This document shows positions 24,378 through 32,368 of a stretch of DNA of 33,591 nucleotides, piece by piece. Made by a program: the position numbers and the translations under genes. This DNA is from Anaerocolumna sp. (lineage in GTDB: Bacteria > Bacillota > Clostridia > Lachnospirales > Lachnospiraceae): assembly GCA_029256725.1 (NCBI GenBank), contig JAQSXJ010000061.1, positions 1 to 33,591 on the forward strand, given 5' to 3'. Below the pieces are notes generated by a model. It saw only the letters and a program-made list of their open reading frames with translations, did no database searches and was not told the DNA's origin. Position 1 is the stretch's first letter. Each line of letters begins with the position of its first letter.

Positions 24378-25076
24378 ATGAATGTACTAATAACAGGAGC
24401 GACCAGGGGACTTGGATTCTTCCTGGCGAAAAGATATCTGGAGGCAGGTAATAAGGTCTTTGCAGGAACAAGACAGGGAAATAAGGAAGACCTGCTTGGT
24501 TTGAAAGAAATATACGGTGAGAATCTTGAACTCATTACACTGGAAGTAGATAATACTGCTTCTGTAACTGAAGCGGCAGCAGCTGTAAAAGAGCTGACAG
24601 ACCATATAGATATTATTATAAATAGTGCGGCTATCCATGCAGACAGTTCTTTTGATATATTAGAAGAGACCAGGCTGGATGACTGTCTGCCTGTATATAA
24701 TATTAACTCTGTTGGACCCTTAAGAGTAGTTAAAGCATTTCTACCGCTCCTAAAGAAGAGTGCCAGTGCCGGAATCTATAATATCTCTTCGGAAAGCGGC
24801 AGTATCGGTATGGCAAAACGTGTGAAGGAGTTCGATTACTGTATGTCGAAGGCAGCCCTTAATATGGCGGTAAAGCTATTGTCCAACTATCTGAAAGAAG
24901 ATAAGATTCCTGTTTTTGCTATTCAGCCCGGCTGGATGAGGACGGATATGGGAGGTCCGAATGCTGATCTGGATCCCTATGAGACTGCAGATAAACTTAT
25001 AAAACTGTTTGCCTCCTTAACAGCGGACAGTGAGGGAATATTTGTGGACAATGAAGGTAATGTACTTCCCTGGTAG
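24378..25076 (+). CDS. Short-chain dehydrogenase/reductase (SDR)
   Basis: 232 residues from ATG 24378, which has a perfect AGGAGG; an earlier in-frame start at 24288 lacks one. Features are the classical cofactor motif TGATRGLG (residues 6-13), NSAA in place of NNAG (about 79-82), a catalytic Ser in NISSESGS and YCMSK as the YxxxK pair, followed by the PGWM(R)TDMGG loop. It is an NAD(P)-dependent oxidoreductase. It lies 126 bp after the GH4 gene in the same direction, so it may act on the released sugar or sugar acid, but the substrate is unknown. Confidence 0.85.
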   Translation: MNVLITGATRGLGFFLAKRYLEAGNKVFAGTRQGNKEDLLGLKEIYGENLELITLEVDNTASVTEAAAAVKELTDHIDIIINSAAIHADSSFDILEETRLDDCLPVYNINSVGPLRVVKAFLPLLKKSASAGIYNISSESGSIGMAKRVKEFDYCMSKAALNMAVKLLSNYLKEDKIPVFAIQPGWMRTDMGGPNADLDPYETADKLIKLFASLTADSEGIFVDNEGNVLPW

Positions 25077-25160
25077 GATTTTTCATTAGTAAGTGACCTG
25101 ATGTAAATTTCCGCACCCCTGATGCATATAATGTCATAAAGTCAAGGCGTAAGGGGTGGC

Positions 25161-26573
25161 ATGAGCAGAAAGAGTATCGTTGAAAAGCTACAGACCTTTG
25201 GATTAAAAAGAATCTTATCTTTTTTAGATTCCAATCCGGAGAAGAATATACCAAGAATCTTAAACTGGTTGATTAAAATTGATAAGGACGGCAGATATGT
25301 TGGCAGTCAGGCACGAACCATCAAATCCTATACGGACAGAAAAGACAGTAACTGGTACACTTTGGTTAAGAGTCTTTACAGCGATATAGATGATGGAGTC
25401 AGGAAAAGACTGTTCGAGAACTTTATCATACATGCTGTTTTCTTTGGAGGAAAGAGTCAGAACAAAGCAAGAAAGGAACACAATTGCAATATTCCCTGGG
25501 CAATCCTTCTAGACCCAACCTCCGGCTGTAATCTAAATTGCATAGGCTGTTGGGCTGCAGAATACGGAAATAAGCTTAACATGAATTTTGAAACCCTGGA
25601 CAGTATCATAAGCCAGGGAAAAGAGTTAGGGATTTGCTTTTATATTTATTCCGGAGGAGAGCCGCTGGTAAGGAAAAAGGATATTATCAGACTATGTGAA
25701 AAATATCCGGATTGTGCGTTTCTTGCCTTTACCAACGGAACCCTCATTGATAATGAATTTGCAGAGGAAATGCTTCGGGTTAAGAATTTCGTACCAGCCA
25801 TCAGTGTGGAAGGCTTTGAACAGGAAACGGATTTCAGAAGGGGTGCCGGTACTTACAATTCAGTTAAGAAGGCTATGGATATCTTAAAAGAAAAGAAACT
25901 TCCCTTTGGAATATCCTGTTGTTACACCAGCAAGAATACGGAAGTAATCGCCAGTGAGGAATATTTCGATGACATGATTAAGAACGGAGCGAAATTTGCC
26001 TGGTTTTTTACTTACATGCCGGTAGGTGCTGATGCGGTAACAGAATTGATTGCAACCGCAGAGCAGCGAGAGCTGATGTATCATCAGATCAGAAAGTTCA
26101 GAGACAGTAAGCCTATCTTTACGATGGATTTCTGGAATGACGGAGAATATGTGAAAGGCTGCATTGCAGGGGGGAGAAGGTACCTGCACATTAATGCGAA
26201 CGGGGATATTGAACCCTGTGCCTTTATACATTATTCTGACAGCAATGTTTATAAGAAGACCCTTTTAGAGGCTTTAAAATCTCCGTTATTTATGGAATAC
26301 CACAAAAACCAGCCTTTTAGTTCGAATTACCTACGGCCATGTCCTTTGCTTGATAATCAGGGAAGGCTTGCAGAAATGGTGGAAAAATCAGGCGCTAAAT
26401 CCACAGATATTAAGAAGCCGGAGGATGTAAAGAACCTGACAGAGAAATGTATTCCTGCGGCTGATAACTGGGAACCGGTGGCAGACAGACTTTGGCAGGA
26501 AAGCCATGGATGCAGCAATTGCCATGGGTGTCTGGCAAAAGGTATAGATTGTGGAGGTAATAATTTACCGTAA
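25161..26573 (+). CDS. Radical SAM protein with extra C-terminal cysteine cluster
   Basis: 470 residues. The radical SAM cluster motif is CNLNCIGCW (CxxxCxxC) near residue 119, followed by YIYSGGEPLVR, the GGE motif that binds the SAM amino group. About 110 N-terminal residues precede it and have no recognised domain. The C-terminal part holds CIAGGRRYLHINANGDIEPC, a SPASM-like auxiliary iron-sulfur region. A terminal HGCSNCHGCLAKGIDCGG adds four or five cysteines. I do not know its reaction. The nearest gene-architecture relatives I recall are SPASM/HpnH-like proteins. No peptide-precursor gene is adjacent. The ribosome binding site AAGGGG lies in a possible hairpin with CACCCCT at 25114-25120. 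Confidence 0.85.
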   Translation: MSRKSIVEKLQTFGLKRILSFLDSNPEKNIPRILNWLIKIDKDGRYVGSQARTIKSYTDRKDSNWYTLVKSLYSDIDDGVRKRLFENFIIHAVFFGGKSQNKARKEHNCNIPWAILLDPTSGCNLNCIGCWAAEYGNKLNMNFETLDSIISQGKELGICFYIYSGGEPLVRKKDIIRLCEKYPDCAFLAFTNGTLIDNEFAEEMLRVKNFVPAISVEGFEQETDFRRGAGTYNSVKKAMDILKEKKLPFGISCCYTSKNTEVIASEEYFDDMIKNGAKFAWFFTYMPVGADAVTELIATAEQRELMYHQIRKFRDSKPIFTMDFWNDGEYVKGCIAGGRRYLHINANGDIEPCAFIHYSDSNVYKKTLLEALKSPLFMEYHKNQPFSSNYLRPCPLLDNQGRLAEMVEKSGAKSTDIKKPEDVKNLTEKCIPAADNWEPVADRLWQESHGCSNCHGCLAKGIDCGGNNLP

Positions 26574-26740
26574 GAATAAAGATTTGATAACTTCTCAAGA
26601 AAATTCTCTATTTAAGAATTTTTTCAATGGAAAAACAAACTACGGCGTGTTTGATAACTGTAGAATACAGCAAAGTGGATGTTTAGAACCACACAATGAA
26701 TTTTCAGACGCGCCTAAGTTTATACTACGGAATTAAATGG

Positions 26741-26775
26741 CAGGATGTACGGAATAATAGTACAGCCTGTTTTTT
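26741..26775 (+). terminator. Intrinsic terminator after the radical SAM gene
   Basis: CAGGATGTAC pairs with GTACAGCCTG across a 9-nt loop (with a two-base internal mismatch) and is followed by six T residues. The 26574-26883 gap otherwise holds the promoter of the next gene. Confidence 0.8.
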
Positions 26776-26799
26776 AATAATTTCTATCATATTCTAACA

Positions 26800-26829
26800 T
26801 TGACAGAATATAGTTAATTTGGTTAAGAT
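26800..26829 (+). promoter_or_regulatory. Promoter of the M3 peptidase gene
   Basis: TTGACA (26800-26805), 18 bp, TAAGAT (26824-26829). An overlapping TATAAT at 26829-26834 is too far for this -35. Predicted start about 45 bp before the ATG. Confidence 0.5.
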
Positions 26830-26883
26830 ATAATAAACAAGATAATAAATGTTAAAAAGCGATTGAATATGGAGGTAAAACAT

Positions 26884-28557
26884 ATGAAATTTAAAGACAT
26901 GCTATATAAGCGTGTAGATATGGATGAGATTAAACAAGCCTATGGTGAGTTGATAAAGGAACAAAAGGAAGCGAAAAGCGGTGAAGAACAATTCGAAATC
27001 CATAAGAAGGCCTATGGACTCATCGATAGGGTTACAACCCAGATGGTACTTTGTAACATCAGACATTCAGGCAATACCGTGGATGAATTCTATGAGAAAG
27101 AAAATGATTATTATGATGAGAAGATGCCGGAACTGCAGGATTTATTATCCCAATATTCTAAAGTGCTCTTTGAATCTCCTTTCAGACCATATATGGAAGA
27201 GAAAATCGGTAAGGTTGCCTTTAAGAATATCGAGCTCCAGTTAAAATCCTTTGACGAGAAACTGATTCCCCTGATGCAGGAGGAGAATAACCTGGTAACA
27301 ACTTATCAGAAGCTGATTGCAAGTGCTAAGATTGATTTTAACGGAGAAGAGTGTAACATATCTTTATTAAGAAAATATCTGACAGACTCTGATAGAAATG
27401 TGAGAAAAGAAGCTTGGAGCAAGCTTTCTGCCTTCTTTTCAGATAACAGCAAAGAACTGGATGAGATTTACGACAAACAGGTTAAGAACCGTACAGCACA
27501 GGCTAAGTTAATGGGCTATAAGGATTACACAGAACTTGCATATTACCGTATGAACAGAAACAGCTACGACAGGGATATGGTAAAGAACTTCCGTGACCAG
27601 GTAAAGGAAATCTTTGTACCTTTTGCTACAAAAGTACATGAACTGCGTAAAGAAAGACTTGGTCTTGATTCTCTTAAATATTATGACAATGAGATGTATT
27701 TTAATACTGGAAATCCTGCACCTGTTGGTACACCGGAAGAGATTCTTTTAAGCGGTAAGGAGATGTACAGTGATCTCTCACCTGAAACAAAAGAATTCTT
27801 TGAATTTATGTATGAGAATGAACTGTTTGATGTTTTTGGCCGTAAGAACAAACAGGCTGGCGGTTACATGACCTTCCTGCCTGACTATAAATCTCCTTTT
27901 ATATTCGCTAATTTTAACGGAACCAGCTCTGACATTGATGTTATTACCCATGAGTGTGGTCACGCTTTCCAGGGATATGTAACAAGAGATTATGAGATTG
28001 AAGAGCATAGAGACATTACCATGGAGACAGCTGAGATCCATTCCATGGCGATGGAATTCTTTACAGACAAATACATGGAAATGTTCTTTGGAGTCAGAGC
28101 GGTAGATTACAGGAAGATGCACTTGGAGGATTCTATTATCTTCATCCCTTACGGATGTATGGTAGATGAATTCCAGCATATCGTTTATGAGAATCCTGAC
28201 ATGACTCCCGATGAAAGAAAAGAAGTGTGGGCTAAGCTTGAGAAAGAATACAGACCTCATATGGATTATGAAAATGATCCCTTCTTCTCAAAGGGCGGCT
28301 TCTGGCAGAAACAGCAGCATATCTATTCTAGTCCTTTTTATTATATCGATTACTGTCTTGCACAGACCTGTGCACTTCAGTACCGTATCAAAATGGATCA
28401 GGATTATAACAAAGCCTGGGAAAGCTATCTGGAATTATGCAAGCTGTCCGCAAAAGATTTCTATGAGCCGATGTTAGACAAAGTTGGTCTGAATTCTCCT
28501 TTCAGAGACGGTTGTATGAAGAATATTGTTGATGAGCTTACTAAGCTTTACTTCTAA
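26884..28557 (+). CDS. M3-family oligoendopeptidase (PepF-like metalloprotease)
   Basis: 557 residues from ATG 26884, with GGAGG about 8 bp upstream; an upstream in-frame ATG at 26863 has no ribosome binding site. The zinc motif is HECGH at about 356-360 (VITHECGHAFQGY). The third ligand is a Glu in the following METAEIHSM helix (about 384). The PYGCMVDEFQH and YIDYCLAQTCALQY segments are typical of M3 family oligoendopeptidases. Cytoplasmic; hydrolyses short peptides. The length is normal for the clostridial branch. It is monocistronic with its own promoter and hairpin. Confidence 0.92.
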   Translation: MKFKDMLYKRVDMDEIKQAYGELIKEQKEAKSGEEQFEIHKKAYGLIDRVTTQMVLCNIRHSGNTVDEFYEKENDYYDEKMPELQDLLSQYSKVLFESPFRPYMEEKIGKVAFKNIELQLKSFDEKLIPLMQEENNLVTTYQKLIASAKIDFNGEECNISLLRKYLTDSDRNVRKEAWSKLSAFFSDNSKELDEIYDKQVKNRTAQAKLMGYKDYTELAYYRMNRNSYDRDMVKNFRDQVKEIFVPFATKVHELRKERLGLDSLKYYDNEMYFNTGNPAPVGTPEEILLSGKEMYSDLSPETKEFFEFMYENELFDVFGRKNKQAGGYMTFLPDYKSPFIFANFNGTSSDIDVITHECGHAFQGYVTRDYEIEEHRDITMETAEIHSMAMEFFTDKYMEMFFGVRAVDYRKMHLEDSIIFIPYGCMVDEFQHIVYENPDMTPDERKEVWAKLEKEYRPHMDYENDPFFSKGGFWQKQQHIYSSPFYYIDYCLAQTCALQYRIKMDQDYNKAWESYLELCKLSAKDFYEPMLDKVGLNSPFRDGCMKNIVDELTKLYF

Positions 28558-28592
28558 TAAGATTCACTTGAAAAAATTTATATAGTATAAAT

Positions 28593-28634
28593 AGAAGCCG
28601 TAAAAGGCAGGAATTCCTGTCTTAAGCGGCTTCT
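28593..28634 (+). terminator. Hairpin after the M3 peptidase gene
   Basis: AGAAGCCG (28593-28600) pairs with CGGCTTCT (28627-28634), with an inner GGAATTCC stem and mismatches in between. The T run is poor, so termination may be partial. Confidence 0.55.
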
Positions 28635-28659
28635 TGCCCTATTATGTTAAGATTGATAT

Positions 28660-28802
28660 TATAATAATAGAATACCGGTCATAGCTGAATGCTATTTTTA
28701 TGTGGCAGTATTACAGGCAGGCCAATGACCTGCAAAGGGGTTAAAGGTTGAAAGAAATACGCTTTCAACCATAAAATATGTGCCTGCGAAATCCTCGGCA
28801 CA
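28660..28802 (+). promoter_or_regulatory. Structured leader upstream of the hydroxyacid dehydrogenase gene
   Basis: A TATAAT at 28660-28665 suggests transcription from about 28672, giving a leader of about 170 nt. It contains four consecutive hairpins: ATAGC/GCTAT (28681-28695), GCAGG/CCTGC (28717-28733), GGTTGAAAG/CTTTCAACC (28746-28770) and TGTGCC/GGCACA (28779-28802). I could not match it to a known riboswitch or T-box. The gene begins 42 bp after the last hairpin. Candidate regulatory RNA. Confidence 0.45.
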
Positions 28803-28844
28803 AATTCAGATGCACAAAATACATGTGAAAGGATGGAGGAAAAG

Positions 28845-29783
28845 ATGATATTATCTTTGATTTACCAGAGAAATGCTTATATAAATGCAGTAGAAGATAT
28901 TACCGGGGAAAAGGTACAGATTTGTACCAGTAAAGAAGAAGCCTTAAGATATCTCCCGGAGGCTGATATTATAGTAACAGTTGGGGGTGGATACAACAGT
29001 ATTCCGCTGGAGCCAGACATGTTATCCCAGGCTGGTAAACTGAAATGGGTATTCAGTGTAAGTGCAGGGGTTGAGAAACTTCCGCTGGAAGCGCTGAAAG
29101 AACGAGGGATAGTAGTAACCAATACCAGTGGTGTTCATGCAGTTACCATAGCCGAGTATGTTATGGGAGGACTGCTCTACATCAATCACAATTTGGATAA
29201 ATACTTACCTCTTAAGCAGGAAAAGCATTGGAGAGCACCAATATCCGGAGAAGATCTTGACCAGAAGACTATATGTATTATCGGAGCCGGACATATCGGA
29301 GGAGAAATTGGCAGAAAAGCCAAAGCTTTTGATATGAAGGTACTGGGCATCAAAAGAACAGCGCAGAAATTGGAGTATTTCGATGAAGTACATGACTTTG
29401 GACAAATAAGAAGCGTACTGCCTTTAGCTGATTTCGTAGTCATGGCAGTGCCGCTTAACAGTGACACTTACCATCTGATGGGAGCAGAGGAATTTGCACT
29501 TATGAAAGAGGAGGCTGTATTTGTAAATATAGCAAGGGGTGACACGGTAGATGAAGAGGCACTTATCAGAGTACTTCAGGAGAAAAAAATTAAAGGTGCA
29601 CTTCTTGATGTATTTCATGAGGAGCCCTTACCGGTAAGCAATCCGCTTTGGGAATTGGAGAATGTAATACTTACACCCCATAGCTCTGCCATATCAAAGA
29701 ATGTCACCAGAAAAGTCATTAAGATGTTCAAAGATAATTATGAAAGATATCAGAGGTCAGAAAGATTAATGAATGAACTCTAA
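28845..29783 (+). CDS. D-isomer-specific 2-hydroxyacid dehydrogenase
   Basis: 312 residues from ATG 28845, which has GGAGG 6 bp upstream; ATG 28833 overlaps that site and was rejected. The catalytic domain halves flank a Rossmann domain with the NAD motif IIGAGHIGGEIG (about 132-143). The Arg-Glu-His catalytic set is in NIARGDTVDEEAL, VFHEEPLP and TPHSSAI. It would reduce 2-oxoacids or oxidise D-2-hydroxyacids with NAD(P)H; the substrate is unknown. NTSGVHAVTIAEYVMGGLLY matches the usual substrate and dimer helix. A structured leader precedes it, and an aldo/keto reductase follows after 136 bp. Confidence 0.9.
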   Translation: MILSLIYQRNAYINAVEDITGEKVQICTSKEEALRYLPEADIIVTVGGGYNSIPLEPDMLSQAGKLKWVFSVSAGVEKLPLEALKERGIVVTNTSGVHAVTIAEYVMGGLLYINHNLDKYLPLKQEKHWRAPISGEDLDQKTICIIGAGHIGGEIGRKAKAFDMKVLGIKRTAQKLEYFDEVHDFGQIRSVLPLADFVVMAVPLNSDTYHLMGAEEFALMKEEAVFVNIARGDTVDEEALIRVLQEKKIKGALLDVFHEEPLPVSNPLWELENVILTPHSSAISKNVTRKVIKMFKDNYERYQRSERLMNEL

Positions 29784-29919
29784 CAGTACCTATAATAGAG
29801 ACATATTGGGAATTCACCCTATAAACCGAAATATTAGTCGATAACACCAGCTATGAATTTAAGGGACTGCCTGGAATGAGGTGTACAGGTAAGACTTTAT
29901 AAGAGAAAGGAATGTCACA

Positions 29920-30882
29920 ATGAATAAGATAACTTTAAAGGGTTCAGATCTACAGGTATCTGAATTATGCCTTGGTACGGCAGCATATGGCGGAGATTTG
30001 CCCGTTGAAGCAGCGAAGGAACAACTCAATTATTTCTATGAAGCTGGGGGTAATTTCATTGATACGGCCCATATTTATAATGACTGGATACCTGGTGAGA
30101 AATCCCGCAGTGAGAAGTTGATTGGAAGCTGGCTGAAAGACAGAGGTATAAGAAACCAGGTAATTCTTGCTACAAAAGGTGGACATCCGGATTTTGCTTC
30201 TATGGACAAGGGAAGATTAACACCTGTAGAACTTAAGAAAGATCTGGAGGAGAGCCTTTCTTATCTTGGAACTGATGTGATTGATTTATATATCCTTCAT
30301 AGAGACGATATCATACATCCTGTAGGTGAAATCCTTGAATTTTTGGAGGAACAGGTTAAGAAAGGAGATATCCGCTGTTATGGTTTCTCCAATTGGAAAA
30401 AGGAGAGACTTGAAGCAGCCTTAGAATATGCTAAAAGCCATGGGTTAAAAGGCTTTGTCACAAATCAGCTGATGTGGAGCATGGCAAAGGTCAATGAGGA
30501 TAAGGTAGCCGATAAGACCCTTGTCTCCATGGATCATGATACTTACCGTCTTCACACGGAAAACAGCTTGTCTGCTATGGCATATATGTCAATGGCGAAG
30601 GGATATTTTACAAAGAGAATTCTTAATAAGCCCCTGTCAAAGGAACAAGAGCTGATGTATACCAACGATATAAATGATAGGCGTTATAAAATTCTAAAAG
30701 AAGCAGGTGTGTCAGCACTGGAAGTTACGGCATATACTCTTAAGTTCATATTGGCAGCACCCTTTTCAGCTGTGCCAATCGCATCTTTTAGCAGCCTTTC
30801 ACAGCTTGAAGATGCTGTAAAAGGCTTGGAGCTTAAGGTTTCAGAAGACCTCCTTAAAGCACTTATAAATTGTGAATACTAG
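29920..30882 (+). CDS. Aldo/keto reductase
   Basis: 320 residues forming an NADPH-dependent (beta/alpha)8 reductase. The catalytic tetrad is visible: Asp48 and Tyr53 (FIDTAHIYNDW), Lys86 (LATKGG) and His127 (LYILHRDD). AGAAAGGAATG precedes the ATG. The C-terminal part (SMAKGYFTKRILN, AVPIASFSSLSQLEDAV) matches bacterial members that act on sugars, aldehydes or polyol derivatives. It runs in the same direction as the hydroxyacid dehydrogenase and may share its pathway. The exact substrate cannot be assigned. Confidence 0.9.
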   Translation: MNKITLKGSDLQVSELCLGTAAYGGDLPVEAAKEQLNYFYEAGGNFIDTAHIYNDWIPGEKSRSEKLIGSWLKDRGIRNQVILATKGGHPDFASMDKGRLTPVELKKDLEESLSYLGTDVIDLYILHRDDIIHPVGEILEFLEEQVKKGDIRCYGFSNWKKERLEAALEYAKSHGLKGFVTNQLMWSMAKVNEDKVADKTLVSMDHDTYRLHTENSLSAMAYMSMAKGYFTKRILNKPLSKEQELMYTNDINDRRYKILKEAGVSALEVTAYTLKFILAAPFSAVPIASFSSLSQLEDAVKGLELKVSEDLLKALINCEY

Positions 30883-30935
30883 TTCCTGCTTCTAGAGTTG
30901 TTATAAGCTATAAAAGATTCAAACTTATTAGGGAT

Positions 30936-31620
30936 TTAATCCCTCCAGGGTCTGGTTGCCGAAAGCCAGCCCTGGGATTTCCAATAAGGACTATCAACTT
31001 TTGAGATTGTAAAGTGTTTATGGACAAAACGCATGGTATGAAAGAGAAGGAACACCTTAAGACTTGGCTTTTTCGTGGAGCTTATTTTAAGCCGTTGGGC
31101 TGTTTTTTTAATCAGCTTTTCTATCCGGAGCTTGTTCTTTGCGGTGACACCATTCCAGTTAACGGCAGCCACTGCCTTACCGTAAGTATAGATTCTTGAA
31201 ACACCCCAATATGTAAGACTATCCTTAATATCCTTAATTGCAGACTTCATTCCTCCTCCGGCAGCAGTGGTAATAATAACTGAACATAGAAGGAGAAGGG
31301 CGGTGTATCATAAAGCGATATCCGAAATGATCCAGGAAGGTCTTCATCTGGCCGGTGGAATGCAGTACATATACAGGGCTAGTAAAGATGAGTACATCCG
31401 AATGCTCCATAGCAGTTATAATGGGGGCAAGTTTGTCGCGATGAGGACAAAAGTCCTCGCTTTTCATAAAACAGTTGGTACAGCCCGTGCAGAAGTCCTT
31501 AAAGTCTCTTGGAAGGAAGAATTCATGGACAGTTTCTGGCTCTAAGCTGTTTAATAACAGTCTTGCTATTTCATAAGTACTTCCTTTGTGATTGGCTCCG
31601 TAAATAACCGTAACATCCAT
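30936..31620 (-). pseudogene. NAD(P)H-dependent FMN reductase/flavodoxin-family gene with a frameshift
   Basis: Two adjacent minus-strand frames together make one protein. From ATG 31620 (AGAGGAGA upstream) the first reads MDVTVIYGANHKGSTYEIAR with the CTGCTNCFMKSEDFCPH cysteine motif and TSPVYVLHSTGQMKTFLDHF, typical of iron-sulfur flavoprotein-type reductases. Near 31280-31284 (after SPSMF) the frame changes. The second frame continues VIITTAAGGGMKSAIKDIKD and ends YWKSQGWLSATRPWRD at 30936. A single-base deletion would join them into about 227 residues. As sequenced, the first frame runs into SYYYHCCRRRNEVCN. The start lies 44 bp after the response regulator stop, so it is probably in the Kdp-like operon. 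Confidence 0.75.
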
Positions 31621-31663
31621 GGATTTATTCTCCTCTTGGCAGTGTCTGCTAAGGTAAAGTGTC

Positions 31664-32368
31664 TTAATCCTCCTCGACCATACGATAACCAACACCTATC
31701 TCTGTTAATATATATTCCGGTTCAACCGGATTCTTTTCTAATTTTCTTCGAATATTTGCCATATTCACTCTTAGTATTTTATTATCCCGTTCTGCATAAG
31801 GTCCCCATATTTTTGTAATGATGGAGTCGTAGGTAAGTACCTTACCCGGATTCTGCGCTAATAAAGACACCAGTTTATACTCGATCTGCGTAAGATGAAC
31901 CTCATCTCCGTTTACCATAACCAGGTGCTTATCAAAATCTATCAGAAAGTTTTTAACCTTATAGAGATTTTTATTCTTGCTGCTCTTGGATTCGCTTTTT
32001 ATATAATGTCTGAGGGCTGTCCTGATACGGGCCAGGAGTTCACTGGTTCCAAAGGGTTTCGTAATGTAGTCATCGCCGCCTGCATCCAGAGCTTCTACCT
32101 TGGAATGCTCGTCAGCTCTTGCGGATACCACCAGTATGGGAAGTGAAGCCCACTCCCTGACTTCTTTGATGACCTGTAGACCGTCCATGTCAGGAAGCCC
32201 GAGATCAAGCAGTACAAGATCGGGACAATGGGAGGAAATTAATGCAATGCCTTCCTTGCCGGTTCTGCACAGGATGACTTTATAATGATTGGCGGAAAGA
32301 GTTGCATCAATAAATTTGCAGATAGTTGGTTCATCTTCAATTACCAGTATCTTAATTTTCTTACTCAA
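31664..32368 (-). CDS. kdpE: OmpR/KdpE-family response regulator
   Basis: 234 residues. The receiver domain spans 1-120, with phosphoacceptor Asp55 (LVLLDLGLPDMDG), acidic residues IEDE at 10-13 and a conserved Lys in ITKPFG. A winged-helix OmpR-type effector (about 130-230: EVHLTQIEYKLVSLLAQNPG, NIRRKLEKNP, TEIGVGYRM) follows. The pattern (YKVILCRTGKEG, VEALDAGGDDYITKPFGTSE) fits KdpE, the potassium-stress regulator. The 8-bp overlap with the upstream kinase gene marks them as a coupled pair. No kdpFABC genes appear in the window, so the target is not shown here. Confidence 0.88.
   Translation of the reverse strand: MSKKIKILVIEDEPTICKFIDATLSANHYKVILCRTGKEGIALISSHCPDLVLLDLGLPDMDGLQVIKEVREWASLPILVVSARADEHSKVEALDAGGDDYITKPFGTSELLARIRTALRHYIKSESKSSKNKNLYKVKNFLIDFDKHLVMVNGDEVHLTQIEYKLVSLLAQNPGKVLTYDSIITKIWGPYAERDNKILRVNMANIRRKLEKNPVEPEYILTEIGVGYRMVEED

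Noticed and set aside
27778..28260. Minus-strand open frame of 160 codons inside the M3 peptidase gene
   Set aside because: It lies wholly within a clear zinc peptidase gene on the other strand and has no recognisable motifs.
28211..28477. Plus-strand frame of 88 codons inside the M3 peptidase gene
   Set aside because: Alternate-frame shadow of the conserved C-terminal peptidase sequence.
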